From Nautilus pompilius (taxonomy: Eukaryota; Mollusca; Cephalopoda; Nautilida; Nautilidae), in contig JACATO010000691.1 of assembly GCA_018389105.1 (NCBI GenBank), forward strand, positions 248,001 through 312,000: DNA of 64,000 bases, given 5' to 3'. The translations under genes were made by a program, and so were the position numbers. Shown here piece after piece: positions 1-14,030 of the stretch. The stretch's first letter is position 1, and the number at the start of each line of letters is the position of its first letter. Under the pieces are notes generated by a model. That model was not told the DNA's origin. It saw only the letters and a program-made list of their open reading frames with translations, and ran no database searches.

Positions 1-3000
1 TACCTGTTGAGTTTAAAGAACTCTACCCTCCTGTTTTGATGTAAGTAGACAATCAGAAAGGCTAAAAAATAGTTTACGGTTCTTTTAACCAGCATTGTCT
101 TGCAAACACTCGGGCTTTTGTAGTTGCTTTGTCAGATAGAATTATAAAATGCATAATCAGATGGTAGTAATCGAATGTTGGTTTTTAAATTTCTTCTATA
201 GAACTTGTTAAATAATTGGAGCAGTACACTTCTCATGGGTTTTCTTCAGGTAGACATCAGCTACACGGTGGTTTTTCTATTCTTATTATATGGAAACAGG
301 GAATAGAGTTGGTGAAGGTTTTTAGTTAAGACTTAACACATCACGAGTGAAAGACCAGGGAGCAAGAACGGTTTTTGCTTGTTTGTTGAAGTGAATGGAG
401 AAGGGGTGTGTGTGGAAGTACACTCACAAATATAATAGGGTGACATAGCAGGTCTTTAGATGAAGAAATTACAATTTATGGAGAAGGTGGCACAATGTCT
501 CATACCTATACAACTTTTGCTTTAAAACCATCTGATTTTACTTACAGTTCCGTTTGGAAATTTATTCTTTTGTGTTCTTTTCCTGGTTTTCCAGATTACC
601 AACTATTGGGGAAGTTAATCCCACTTCTGCTAATAATAATAGAATTTTTAAAAAATCATTTAATTTGTCTTTCAATGCAGAAGTAAGTGGATATAATCAA
701 GAACCAATGCTTCATTTGATTTTCATTTATTTCATACAGATGAAATGCGAAAACTCTTCATTTGAATATATTTTTTCTGTAAATGTGTTTTTTTTCTGTT
801 GTTCCCCCCTCATCAGATATTCGACTGGAAAGAATTTGAGAGCCACATAAATCTGCAGCTCCAGTCAAAATCTCTGAACAAGAAACGACTGCAGGCCATG
901 ACAGTTACTACACTAAGTTTTCATCAGGACATTTGCAACTTGGACATGCCCTGCTGGCTCCTCCTGGTCAACATGAAGGCCCTGCTAGACATTGAGAGTG
1001 AGAAAAGTTGGTATCAGCAAAACAACAAGTGACATTGACAGTAACAGCCATTAAAAGTCTAATAAACAATGGCACACATCATATTTAGACCCCTTTAGCT
1101 TCAGCTGTCAATCACCTTTTTTCCCTATGGCAACCAGTAAAGCTTAATTTAGAAAGACATTTGCAATATCTGCATTATGGGGCTAGGAGAGGGCAAACTA
1201 GGTTCTCTAACATGCAGTTCTTTGTCACAGATTTTTGTGACTGCTATCGCTGAGGAAAATATTTTCTCAGTCCAGATTAAATTGCATTTGTCAAGTAAAT
1301 GTTTACTCTGTTATGGAGACAGGTTGTTGTTCAAAGTAGCAAGAAAAACAGCAGTTAAATGGACACTGAATATATTACCAATATTTATGAGTAGATTTAA
1401 ATGCTAAAATTAATAGATGTGTGTAAGAAATTATTAGATATTTCTAAAAGTTGTGATTTTATAACCCACAGACCACATCATCTTACACTGCACTGCCATA
1501 CATCACCATGCTTGACCACACGCGCACACCGGGCTGGCTGTGATGGTTTGACAGAAATCCTCTTTAAATATTTAGAGAAATGTTCTGTGAGGACTAGTAT
1601 TCTCAAATCTCAGTAATTCTCATTTTCAGGATTTAACAGTAGTATCATGGTGAGCACCAAATAATATATTGCTCTCAAAACTTGTGAATGAATCTCCGCT
1701 GATTTGATTAGAATGTACCTTTTTATCCTATATTTAGAGATTTCTTTTCTTGATGAAATTCTTAATGGCCAATGAAGGCTGGAAAATATCCCAAATAATT
1801 ATGGGTATCTAAATTCCATTCTTTCCAATCACCGCATCCCTTGTTTTACTTCTAACTTTAGTTTTATTGGCAGCTTCTGGATGAAATTAGTAACTATCTC
1901 TTACTTGAAGATTTCCAGGCAATTTTATTATATAATTTTGCTATTTACCTTTTAATTTCAATAAATAAATGAAATTTTTAAAAATATATCTGAAAGTTAA
2001 AAGGCCTGACAGTCTCCAGAGCACACAGAAAGATCCAGCAAACATTTAGAATAACATATAAATTATTAACTGGCTGAAAATTCATCTTTAATCTCTGACC
2101 TAAAGAACTAAAAGTTATCTATATGTGGTATTTACATGGCATTTATTTTGATGAGATATTGGATTGTGGACTTAGTGCGGTCTTTGATTTTACTTTGTAT
2201 GCAGTGATGCAGGATGTTCAACGGTCAGTTGTAAGACTTGTTCTACAAGAGGAAAACAAGAAGGAGGAGGAGGAAGAGGCTACACTGAGCGAAAATCGTA
2301 AAAAGGTACAGATTGTCTTTTTTGTTTTGTTTTTTTTTTATGGACACCTAATTTAAGCATGTTATGATATAATAATGTTAGGAAGCCATTTTGAAAAATA
2401 ATCTGGAGAGTAATTGTAAAGGGATTACAGGAACACTGAGAATGACACAGTTTTAACATGCCATTACTATTTATGATTAGTACAGTTAGCTTTGAAACCA
2501 ATCTCAAATTATCAGAAGCATTTAGAAATTTAAAATGTTCTTTTCTTTCATAGTATATTTAGTTCAGCAGGAAACAAAGTCACTACTGAAGTTAGACTGG
2601 CAACAGATTTGTGTAACAATATTTCATAGGATGGGAACTATGATCGGACATGAATCAGATACATTAGTATTTACTAATGGTATACATCCTAAAATGCCAG
2701 GAAAAAGAATAGTCAAGTGCATATGTAGCACACCAGCCTACTGTGGTTGAGAACTTGGGTTCAAATCACATCCAGATCCAGTTTTGTTTGGTGACTACCT
2801 ATGCCATGGCTTCATCTTGCTTTTCTATACCAGTCCATCATGTGCATGGATATTCTCTGGGCACTCCAATTTCCTGCCACAACCAAGTAGAGGAGTGCTA
2901 GCAGGATCTCTTCTTTCTTTCAGGTCAGCTTCCAGGCCACATGGTTAGTCTGTCCTGGGTCCCCCAGCCTACACTGACAGTCATGTAGCAATAGATGAGT

Positions 3001-4331
3001 CAAGGAGATAGTAAAATGCTAGAACTAGTTTGTTTCTTCTTATGCCACATTAGTGAGATATTTTTAAAAAAAAAAACAATTAATTCAGCATTAAAGGAGG
3101 CAAATGCCATTTCAGTTTTTTAAGAAAGGGTCCAAAGTTTATCCCAATAATTATAGGTCAGTCAGAATAATGTCTGTGGTAGACAAGATGATTAAAATCA
3201 TTGTGAAGAAAATTCCTGTTGCATAAATTTTAGTTCCATTATACAGAACCTTAGTTAAACTCCAAGTTGGGGAGTGTGTGTGTGTGTGTTTGTGTGTGCG
3301 TGCATGCTCCACACATTGAATCTTCATCAGCGAAGAAGTGTTGCTGAAAAGATGATCGACATAGTGTGAAGTATATTCTGTTTGTCCGCAGCACAATAGA
3401 AATTGGGCAAAAATCAACTACAGCCAGACTCGCGACGTCGTCAAGTCCAGACCACTGCGTAAGGACCGGATCGGTTTGCAGATGAAGCAGAAGAAAGTGA
3501 ATGATTTCATGAATTACAGCTGGAAAGATGAGAGCAGTGGTGAGAGATTTTCCTGCCGCCATTGTATCTGATTAGGTCTCTCAACAAAAACTTGTCTCAT
3601 AAAACGCCGTCCTTCATTGATTTAGCTGAAACTCATTTTTTGTTCTGACAAAATTAAATAAGATAGAAATGTATACGAGAACAATTCCTTGTTTTAAAGG
3701 AAAAAACAATGATATTTTTTAAAAAAATGTTTAATGTGTGGAAAGACAGTATGCCACTGCGTTTAAACTCAATCAACAGAGGTGATATGGAGGGGGGAGG
3801 GGGAAATCAGGGCATTTGTACAGTACTTTTCTGTGAATATTTATTCTATTTGAGGGAAACAAACAACAACAACAACAACAAGGATGATGATAAAAAGTAT
3901 TAAACTATGAAGTTGCATTTTTTTTTTTGTTCTTTTTCTCTCATGAATTTTCATCATCATTCACCTTGAGCTACTTGGAATTTCAAAATCGCCAAAGGTG
4001 TCAAGAGAGTGGGTATTGTCCTTCATTTTCTACTGTAACAATGCTCAGCTTTTCGGAAAATAAAAATTTGAGGGGGGGGGCACTGTGATATTTCGAGGGG
4101 TTGATGGGAGACTGTTTTAACTACGGGGACATTTTGACATCGGTTAAAAGGCAACTAAAAAGAAAACTCTCCGATAGTGTCTCTAGATGGGTCAGAATGT
4201 ATAAATAGCATAAAATTATTAGATGAAGACTTACGTGTAAAGCAGCAGTTTCCAAACTAGGGCTTGTTAAACCAGTCAGCATCGGGATTACTTTCATGTA
4301 TCATTTAAGCTTTGGCGGCGGGTCGCTCTCG

Positions 4332-4373
<42 letters not shown>

Positions 4374-4737
4374 CGCGCGCGGCACACACACCACACAAAC
4401 ACACTCTCGCTCGCTCTCACACACACACACAAACACGTCTCGCTCTCTCTCTCTCACACACACACCGCGCTCTCACCACACACACACACCTCCGCTCCCA
4501 CACACACACACACACACACAAACACGCGCGCGCACACACACACAAAAACACTCTCGCGCGCACCAACACACACCAACTGACACACGCTCTCGCGCGCGCG
4601 CACACCACACCACACACACACAAAAACACGCTCTCTCGCACACACACAACACACCACACAAAACACGCTCGCGCTCACACACACACACAAACACGCGCGC
4701 GCGCTCGCACACACACACACCGCGCTCGCACACACAC

Positions 4738-4774
<37 letters not shown>

Positions 4775-5881
4775 AACCCGCGCTCGCACACACACAAAAC
4801 ACGCGCGCGCGCGCACACACACAAAAACACGCGCGCGCTCACACACACACACAAACACGCGCGCGCGCTCGCGCACACACAAAAACACGCGCGCTCTCAC
4901 ACACACACACGCGCGCGCACCACAACACACACCCACACCTCGCGCGCGCGCGCGCACACACACACACAAACACGCGCGCGCGCACACCACAAACACAAAA
5001 CACACGCCGCGGCGCGCGCTCACACACACACAAAACACGTCGCGCGCGCGCGCGCGCACACACACACACACGCGCGCGCACCACACACCACACACACACG
5101 AACACGCGCGCGCGCACACACACACACAAACACAGCGCGCGTCGGCACACACACACACAAACCACCGGCGCGCACACACACACACCAAACACTCCGCGCG
5201 CACACACACACCACAAACACGCTCGCGCTCACACACAAACACAAACACACGCTCGCTCACACACACACACAAAAACACGCTCGCTCTCACACACAAACAC
5301 AAACACACGCGCGCTCCGCACACACACACACAAACACGCGCGCTCTCGCTCGCCCACACCACACCCACTCGCTCGCACAACACAACACCACACACGAAAC
5401 CTCTCTCGCTCACACACACACACAAAACCTCTCGCTCACACACACACACAAACACTCTCTCTCGCACACACACACACAAACACGCGCTCGCACACCACAC
5501 ACACACACTCGCTCGCTCTCGTCACACACCACCACACACACTCTCTCGCTCGCTCACACACACACACACAAACACGCGCGCTCGCGCACACACACACCAC
5601 ACACCACACAAACACACTCTCGCTCGCTCACACACACACACACACACAACCACTCGCTCTCTCTCACACACACCACACACACACAAACACTCTCTCCACA
5701 CACACACACACAAAACACACTCTCTCTCACACACACACAAACACACACCTCTCTCACACACCAAAAACATCCACACTTCTCTCTCTCTCTCTCACACCAC
5801 ACACACACACACACAAACACTCTCTCTCTCACACACACAAACACACACACACACTCTCTCTCTCCACACACACACACAACA

Positions 5882-5919
<38 letters not shown>

Positions 5920-6975
5920 CTCTCACTCTCACATACACATACCCCACACAGTTATTCCATGGTCTAGAAAGCAGAAATTGCATTATTTCACCCCCCCTTT
6001 TTTTTTTTTAGTAGGATGCATGCCTGCATTTTGGATTGATGGTGCTGGGGGTCACAAGAATTTGTCACCGTGTTAATGAGGTTGCACTGAGAAAACAAAA
6101 ATTGGTAACTGCTCACGTAACATCTGCCATTTTGTTTTTTAGGAAAGCATTTACTTTTAATGAAACCAACCACAAATTTATTTCCATGTTAGTTTTAGGT
6201 TTGTAGTTTGGGGCACATACTGAAAAAACTATTTAATTGATTTATTCAAATGTGTTTACTTTATATAAAACTAAAAGAAATACCACGCATTGTTTAATGC
6301 ATCTGTGGGGAATGGAAGATTGTTGGTGAAGCAGCAGAAGATTACTTACTATTGGATGTTGTTTCATCAGTGAATTGTTGTGCAAACAAGACCCCAGAAT
6401 TCTTTGTCTTTTCAGGGGACAATGACAAGAAAATAAACATGGAAAAGCTGTACGAAATATATGAATATCCAATTGCTGACTATGAGGATGCAGATTTTGC
6501 TGAAGTTAATAAAATAGATGATGGTAAGTATGACAAAGAAGATTGAAAATGTTGCCAAATTTATTCATTTATTCTTTAGTACAACATTCAGAGAGTAAAC
6601 AAATGTTATAGGTTCCTGGTATGTACAGTTGATCCAATCAATGTGACAGCTGAAGGGAAGACAATTGGACAATTGTTTGATGTATTTAGTCTTGTGATTG
6701 CTCTGCTAAATGGCAGCATGTTTATTTAATTTTGTCCAGCTTCTAAAATTATTGAAAATATAATGAATTCCATTAAAACTTACTTTTGGTTAATAGAATC
6801 TTGAAAGTTCTAGATGTTTTGTGTTTCTTTCTTTCTCTGTTTAGCTGAAAGACAATTAACTTCCAAGGTACAGTCAAAAGATACTAAGTGGGCCAAAGTG
6901 AACTACCTGATGGAAAAGGAAGAAACAAGTATGACAGAAGCCCAGAACAAAGCAAGAAATGCAAAATGTTATTGA
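1..6975 (+). CDS. C-terminal seven exons of an unidentified protein (5' part lies outside the window)
   Basis: Coding exons are 1-40, 595-682, 817-997, 2205-2305, 3392-3539, 6416-6523 and 6845-6975, with the TGA stop at 6973-6975. Every junction has AG/GT borders and matching phase: 2, 0, 1, 0, 1, 1. This agreement over six introns is the main evidence that the gene is real. The visible 264 residues contain no signal peptide or membrane segment. The part from 817-997 is mixed helical-looking sequence with a CNLDMPCW stretch. Exon 2205-2305 ends in an acidic Glu/Lys run ([10 protein letters not shown]). Exon 3392-3539 is basic ([13 protein letters not shown]). The last two exons are rich in Tyr and acidic residues ([16 protein letters not shown]) and end in a charged tail. 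I do not recognise the family and assign no function. The tail looks disordered and soluble. The first canonical AATAAA after the stop is near 7542. Confidence 0.8.
998..2204. other. Intron of the left-end gene, no recognisable content
   Basis: AT-rich intron between the exons ending at 997 and starting at 2205. I see no repeat, RNA gene or conserved coding stretch in it. Confidence 0.5.
2720..2995 (+). repeat. tRNA-derived SINE, plus orientation
   Basis: A tRNA-like head carries a B-box-like GGGTTCAAATC at 2758-2768, followed by a pyrimidine-rich body ending near 2995. It shares its head layout with other copies in the window (7655, 13745 minus, 17985 minus). It lies in the intron before exon 3392-3539. 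Confidence 0.5.
3274..3303 (+). repeat. (GT)n microsatellite in intron
   Basis: Short TG/GT run with interruptions, about 90 bp upstream of the acceptor at 3391. Confidence 0.85.
3540..4325. other. Intron sequence with no recognised feature
   Basis: AT-rich intron with short homopolymers and a CAA run near 3863-3880. No gene seen. Confidence 0.4.
4326..5942. repeat. 1.6-kb composite CA/CG/CT microsatellite
   Basis: A large tandem array made of (CA)n blocks alternating with CAAACA spacers and (CG)n or (CT)n blocks. CT-rich blocks flank both ends. The middle, about 4500-5350, is rich in uninterrupted CGCGCG runs embedded in CACACA. Alternating purine-pyrimidine sequence of this length can adopt Z-DNA. 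It sits in the 2.9-kb intron between exons 3392-3539 and 6416-6523. Very long open frames on both strands are low-complexity artefacts (His-Thr or Cys-Val repeats). Confidence 0.97.
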
Positions 6976-7541
6976 TAATGCATTGGTTGTTAATGTTGGT
7001 GTGCATATGCAAAACCATGGTAGACAAAATTTTATGCATAGATAATGGAGCAGTCTTCTGCTTAATTATTGCTATACAGCCATAAAATAATATAACGGTG
7101 ATTAATATTTACACTAAAAATTGTGCTGTGAATTTGTTTTTTCTAATAGGATAGATAGAGCTTTAGGTCTTACCATACCAAAGCACTGCACAACTACTAG
7201 TACTGTGACTTTATAATCCTGGGCAGGCAGGGGTTAACTTCTACATCTAAGTTGTATTTGATTTGGCAAAGCAAAATAATAATTTAAATTGATTTTTTGC
7301 TGCATGGTTCGAATAATATATCAAATGGATCTACCAGGCCTAGTAGCTCTCATGGTTCTGTCACATTGCCTTTGTAACACAGATGCAGATACCAGTATCC
7401 ATCTTTCCAATGATAATTTTGAACAGCTCTGTTTTCAAATGATTGTCTCAAATATCTATGATCTAAAAAAGGGGGGATTTTTATGTAATATTTAAAAAAG
7501 TAAGTAAATCTAAAATCCATTAACACATTTTAAAGACTTTA

Positions 7542-7547
7542 ATAAAC
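7542..7547 (+). terminator. Candidate poly(A) signal of the left-end gene
   Basis: First AATAAA after the TGA at 6975, which would give a 3' UTR of about 0.58 kb. Position-only inference. Confidence 0.35.
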
Positions 7548-7654
7548 AGATCTAATTTACTCCATAAGTAAAATTCTCTCTTTTTTTTTTCTGCAATGAT
7601 GTTCATGTAATATTTATTTCGAGGGACTCTAATTTAATTTTAACTTTAAAAAAT

Positions 7655-7925
7655 AGGCAGGTGATGCAGTAATTCTCATTAAGAGTCCCACAGATAAATC
7701 TGTGTATGGGCAAGTCCAACAGCCATGTTACTGGACTGCTAAGGTCTCCCAGTTCAAATCCAGGTCACATTTGGCTTAGTTTGACATGGTTTCTTCTGGC
7801 TCTGCTCCTCCATATCTAATAATGAAGGGATCTGCCAAGGACTTTCTGCTTTCCTGTCTTCTGCACCATCTAGTAGCTGGACCCTTGCCCAGTTACCACA
7901 GGAAAGACTAAGGGATGTTTAACCA
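7655..7925 (+). repeat. tRNA-derived SINE, plus orientation
   Basis: B-box-like AGTTCAAATCC at 7751-7761 follows a tRNA-like head (gtgatgcagtaattctcatt). The downstream pyrimidine-rich body resembles the copy at 2720. Confidence 0.5.
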
Positions 7926-10113
7926 CCTGACTTTGTAAAATGGCTACCGGTTTCAAAAATAGAACCAGATTGGGTTTCCACTGTTTCTGGCTGTGGTTTA
8001 CTTCTTGATATCACCACTTTTATGTAATTTCACTTTAAAAGCTTGTATGAAAATATTACTTGATTAATTATATTAATAATATTGTTTATTACATATGTAT
8101 TTGATAATTTGTAAATAGTGTTGAAGCCAAATTACCATTAATATTAACGCGTGTCAAAACTGTGAAGAGCTGTCAGGTAGGGGCTCCATCATGGGGTATA
8201 CGAGATGTGTTTGTTTTGAGTATTTGCAGCTCTTGTTGTAATTCATTGCTTAAAGACTACAACGAAAAATTAGCCTTTACTGACTGAGGCTTATCAACTT
8301 AAAGTATTGAGGTCTGGTGCCCTCTCTTGTTTTGTAAATCATAACTAATTAATAAGTGCCTTAAATTTGGCTATTATATTTTGTGGTGGACTCTATGAAA
8401 AATAAAAGATGTACAATTCAATGTTACAAGTGGAACTACTTTTTCCTGCGCAGTTTTTTTTTTTAAATGCGAAGCGTAACAATGGCATGAATTCAAACGC
8501 CCATTATTTTGTGGTGAGTTTAATTATGGTGCAGAGCTGTGAGAACAAACTTTCAGATTTTATGTGGAAGTCATGGCCAAGTTTTAATTAAAAGATTAAA
8601 CTTCTTCCATGCTTTGGTTCAGAGTTTTGTGGGATTTTTTATCAACTTTCTTAGTCCAAAAATAGATGATGCAGCTTTAGCTTTGGCCAAGTGACACTTG
8701 TGACTCAAAATGTAAGATGAATGTTTTGGACAATTTTATTTATTTATTTTGCTATACTGTATCCCCTTTTTTTGTAGAAATAGCTGCCTTAGTGTGGAGG
8801 TGTGTAGGCTTTCTGATAGGGTGGTTTGTTACATGATGCCGTTTCTCAATCAAACAATACAGATGGGAAGCCAGATACAATGAATAATGGTTGTATTAGT
8901 CAATCTTTCTCATTTCCTTATGACGCTCACTTTGTTTCCTACTCTTGACATGCACGCTACTCTGAAATGACTATATCCTTAACAGGTCATCTGCTTTGGT
9001 CCAGAAACTACAGATGGTCATGGAATCTTAGTTTGGAGTGGCAACTAAGCATTGCCAAGTTTAAATATATATAAGTTTTTTTTAATAAATAAAAGAGACT
9101 GCTAATTAAATTTCCATTAGTTTAAGTCTGTTTGGGCATCTTGTGGCAAGAGTATTTGAAAGCTAAATATAAGGTATCAAGTATTTTTAAGAAACTAAAA
9201 GCTTCATGATATCATCAGTTTTAACAGAAATTCAGTACATGTAAACACTGCACCGGAGCTTTCTTGTTAAAAAGACTACAAACAAGTGTGTGCGTCATAG
9301 TTGTGCAGGGTGGTTTTCTGTTTGGCTTTACTTGCTACAAATGGTAAATAAGGTAATCAGAATTGTATTACTTTGAGAAAAGTTATCATCATCTTTCTTT
9401 TGCTTGGAGGATAATTGGCTTTTACGCCAAACCAACTTAGTCTATTTAGTGTTAATGTCATCTTACCTCAGTAGCTATAATAAGTAAAACACTTTGTACA
9501 GTAGTTTGGATAATCATAATGCCTAAACTAACTTTTGGATTAAGGAATTTTCGGAGATCCCTATTTATCTTTTTTTCTTTTTAAAGTTTAATTTGTTGAA
9601 AGTATTGAATTCTTCCTAAGATAATAAAAACAAAAACTAGGAATGTGTCCCAGAGAAAGGTCTCCTTTTGATTTGGTTGATGAAGATAAATTTCGTCTTC
9701 CCCAAATTTTCAGTATCTGGGAGATAATGTCTGTTTTAGATTCCTCATAACGGAAACCTTGTTGAGGTAGTTTTGCCACGAAGATGTTTAATTTGCAGTT
9801 AGGACCGGTTCGAGGTCTTGGCTAATTGAGCAGTCACCAAAAAACAAAGAGAAAAAACTTAATAAGTAAAGAAAATATTAAAATGGTAAGCTTTAAGGGT
9901 GCTGGAATTCAATTTGTCCAGGACACCAACAACCCTAGAACTGGTCCTGTTTGAAGCCATGAGTAAGTCCCTGAAAAGATTACTGTAATAAGTACTGTAG
10001 ATCAATCAATTATATGTTATTGCTTTTAAATATATTACCTTTTGGTTTCACACTTTTTTGATTATCATTATTATTGATAAATAATATTTAATAATCCTTA
10101 AAATATAGTAATA
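7926..10113. other. Intergenic DNA, nothing recognised
   Basis: AT-rich, with no convincing open frame, RNA gene or repeat. Confidence 0.5.
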
Positions 10114-10667
10114 CAGTCGACCCCCGCGTAATCGCAGCCCCCAGTTATTCGCGGAATTTTCCGTAGAACCTAAACTAATAATTGTTCGTGGAAACCCCCG
10201 CATATTCGCAAATATCTTCCTCGATTTTTTATGGCTTTTTTCGTGGCCATATATATTTTTTCACGCTTTTTAACGCTAAATTATTAATAAGAATATAATT
10301 TACTAATTTTATAATATAAATACTAAAGTAAATTCAGCAAAATATCGATATAAAATAAATGCTATTGGCTGGAGGTTTGAAAGTAGCCAATCGGAGAGCG
10401 TTATTCATTTCTCCTCGCTGCTGATTGGCTGCTGCCCATGAGGCGCTGTCTCAGGCAGATGCAGCCCCGCATCAGCCCAGTTTACCATGTGTAGCTCTCT
10501 CGAGTGTTGTATTTTTTATTAAATTATTATTATATATTTACTTATATTTTTTTATTATATTTTACATTATATTTTGACGTTTATAGGCATTTTTATGGAC
10601 CACGTCCAATATTCGCGGTTTTTCACTCTTCATGGGCGCTCAAGGGACGTAACCCCTGCGAAACTTG
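10114..10667 (+). mobile_element. Non-autonomous TIR element (MITE), copy 1
   Basis: Starts with CAGTCGACCCCCGCGTAATC after a TA and is near-identical over most of its length to 40516-41094. Shared features are an internal AT-rich block (TAACGCTAAATTATTAATAA), a GC-rich part and the end piece CGCGGTTTTTCACTCTTC. The right end has lost about a dozen bases compared with copy 2. It encodes no transposase. TIRs starting CAGT and TA flanks fit the Tc1/mariner/pogo superfamily. Confidence 0.8.
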
Positions 10668-13600
10668 TATCATGTAAATGTGTTTTACTGTGTTAAATGC
10701 AATTTCCTGTCCGGCAAACTGACTTATGACGTCTCTGAAGTCCTTTAGTCCACCTCTTGAGCTATTGCTGATCCAATGGAGATGATAAAGTGTTCTTGTG
10801 GCATGGTTGACTGACAACATTTAAGAATTTTTAGTTTATTAAAACTTCACCCTCCAGATGCTATAGTAAGAGGAAGTGTAATTAGTAGAATTAAAGTGTT
10901 AAGGAAAGTTTGTACATAGTTTTGCTTTGCAAAAAATTCAAAGTATTTTGTATGGCTTATTTGCTGGATGGTGGAAGAAGTGTGGCCACAGCTGATCATA
11001 AAATAAAAATAAATTAGTTCAGTCCACAGTATATAATAGATTGGTTACCAGTCTACTCAGATTTAAGAAAGGATGTCATTATTTGCCCCTGATAACTGAT
11101 CTATCTATACCATACAAGCTCTGTCTGTCTCTGTGTGTGTGTGTGTTATTCAAGTGTTCCCTCTATTCATTGCAAAAACCAATGGGGAAACTATTTTTGG
11201 TATTTTTTTTCAACTGCTTTGGCATCTGTCCATTTCAGGAGAGAGACACTGGGTCATGGCTTGTTATTTGAAATGACTGCTCATCACTTGTAGCAATGGC
11301 TGGTCCAACCCACTAGAGAATAGTGCTCACCATGTCAGTTATATTTCCACAACTCTGTTACAAGGACATTAGCAGATGGAATATGAAGGGCCAGACAATT
11401 TAGAATCTCATGCACAGGAGAGACAATTCTGGCATTATGCAGTCCATTGGGAAATGAAAACCAGTGACAGAAGAAGAGAACAAGAGGAGGCCAAACAGTC
11501 GCAGAAGACATCCTCTATCTATTTCCTCTTTAACGATGTTAATAATGCAAATTGGTGACATCAGTTCAGTTTATGACGAACTATTGAAGCAAATGAATAA
11601 TATAATTTCAATTCATAATCGACCTAACAATAATTTCTTCCTTTAAAGAAACCACCTGTTTATTAAGGGAAAGAGTCAGGCTATATATATATATATTCAT
11701 CTTTGTATAAGCCATGTTGCTTCCATGTGATAACTAAAATCTTTAAAAGAATGATTTTGTAGTAGCTAACCTCAGTTTTGTTTATTGGAGCCTTATCTAG
11801 TAATTGTAAGTTGGCAGGAGAGGTTATATGGTGAACCAGGGTTATGGTGGTGCTTCCTGGTACAGAGCATCAGATACCACAGCTGCCTGATGTTGACCTG
11901 TCAGACTAGCTTGAGGACCAGGGAAGTGTTAATATGATAAGACACATTCCTCACCCCTAACTTATTTTGACTGTTATTCATTCCAGAAGAAACTGAACTT
12001 AGACTTCATACTTATAGCTCTTTTACCAAGACCATTACAACAACAAAAAAAAAACAAACTTATATATACAAATTTATAAAATTTCTAAAACACCACATAT
12101 TTTGTCTTTTGTAACTGAAATTTTTTTGCTTTGATTTTTCCTCTATTGAATCTAACCTACAGCTTTAATCATGAGCCTTCACTGTTTGCTGTTAAATGTG
12201 ACTGCCATGGGGCAGATAAAATAAACCAAAAATATTTTTCAGGGAAAAAAAGAAGAAATGCAGTTGCTTTTCAAGCCAAAATGCAAACAGAACATCGATT
12301 CTTTTTCTCTTAAATCTGCCAATCTCCACTAAAAATTAATCAGACTTATTACTGGTCTTTCTCTTATTCAATCTCTCTCCTCTTTCTTTCCATCTGTCTT
12401 TCTCTGTAGGGTGTATTTTTCAACAGACAAATGACTTCAAAAACAAAATAGGAAATCATTATTATTATTATTATAAAAGGTACAGCAAAATAGCAATATT
12501 ACATACGTGTCTTGCACTATCAAAAAGTGCAAAACCACAGACTTACTGGTCATTTGGAATTCTGTAAAGTGAAAATATACAAAGTATTTGAATATCACAT
12601 AAAAAAATATCATACACCTTGTTGTAAAATACAAAAAATAAAGGATGGGTGAATTCATGGTATGCTGGATCATGGGTGGTTGGCTAGTATTTCAGAGAAC
12701 ATCAAAGTCTGTTAAACAAGCTTAAATTACTTTTGAAATAGATCACCTATGTCATTAGGTAGGAGGAAATCTTAAACTTCTGGTACTTTAAAATGCAGAT
12801 GGGCAATAACCATAGCTCTCCTGTCACTATCATAAACAACTGCACAGTTCTGCAAATGAACTGATGTATGGCAGCATGAGCATCATATGAAGTTATTATG
12901 CAAGCAGTCTGTACAATGCAACATAGAAAAAAAAATGTACTGAATGAAGACATCTAAGTTTCCACAACCAATAAAGGCTATGGATGAACTTTGTGTGATG
13001 ACAATAAGGTCACAAAGCAGAACATACAAAGGTTCTAACAGTAGCATAGTCAACAGCATCCAAGCTGCTTCTTTCTGTAGTTGAAGGCAGCTTAGTTCAT
13101 ATCCAGTAATAGTAGATACTCCAGTTGATAAAATAGTAGCTTTAAGTTTATCACATGGTGAAGACAAGGAGGCAAAAAAAAAACTGAGTAACAAAAGTTT
13201 CAGATATATTTTGCTGTCTGCTTCGGCAGGCAGACAGACAGACACCACAGTTACTTTCAAATAAACTTGGCTGAGTATGATTGTGGCAATGTGGCAATTC
13301 TATCTCTGCCAAGTTTTATCTTCCATGGTGGTGTACCACATGACCCCATTTTGGTTGTATAAGTATTAGATTTTCAGATCTTGAAAATAACAGAATGCCA
13401 ATGAAAAAGACAGATTTTGAAGATTTTCCTTTAAAACAATAATAAACATTATTCATTATAAATTAAATGTTTGTGAATGAACCCCAACACACTGGCTAAG
13501 TACAATGGTGGTATAATTTGATACTGCATTATCTTTACAAAAATCATGGTATGTTTTACATATTATATTAGGATAAAAAATATAATTATATAATTAGAAA

Positions 13601-13744
13601 AACAATTTTAAAAAAATAAACAGAGATGGCTATAATGACTTTAAATGTGGCTAAATAGTTGAGATGAAACATTTCATTTACTAGCTTGCGAATGTAAGAT
13701 GTGCTATTAAAGTTGCAAAATAATTACAGTGATACATTTCTGTA
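10668..13744. other. Intergenic DNA, nothing firm
   Basis: AT-rich, with short microsatellites (GT near 11133, TA near 11682, ATT near 12459). No coding exon supported. Confidence 0.45.
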
Positions 13745-14030
13745 CTTCTTCCTGGCAACCCTGTCCTCTCACAGCAGGGAGCTAGGCGTATTAGGCTTGG
13801 TAACCAAGCGAGTTACCTGAGTACAGTGGCTGGTCAAGGAGAGTTACCCATGGCATCTCCACTAAATGTATCTGGAAAACTCTACCATATCTCTGTTTTA
13901 GATGTGGGAGGAAACCAGAAGCAAAAGGAGAATAAACCATGCAAGGGAGGTATGCCAATTCAAACTTGGGCCCTCACCCTAACAGTCCTGTAGTCTGCCA
14001 CTGGACCACCAGTCACCCTGTTCTATACTT
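13745..14030 (-). repeat. tRNA-derived SINE, minus orientation
   Basis: Read on the minus strand, a tRNA-like head with B-box-like AAGTTTGAATT (13957-13967) comes first, followed by a body shared with the copy at 17985 (both contain a 'catgcaagg' block). Confidence 0.5.

Noticed and set aside
4312-5967. 551-codon plus-strand open frame and several long minus-strand frames
   Set aside because: Pure His-Thr-Arg or Cys-Val repeats produced by the CA/CG microsatellite; no real codon composition.
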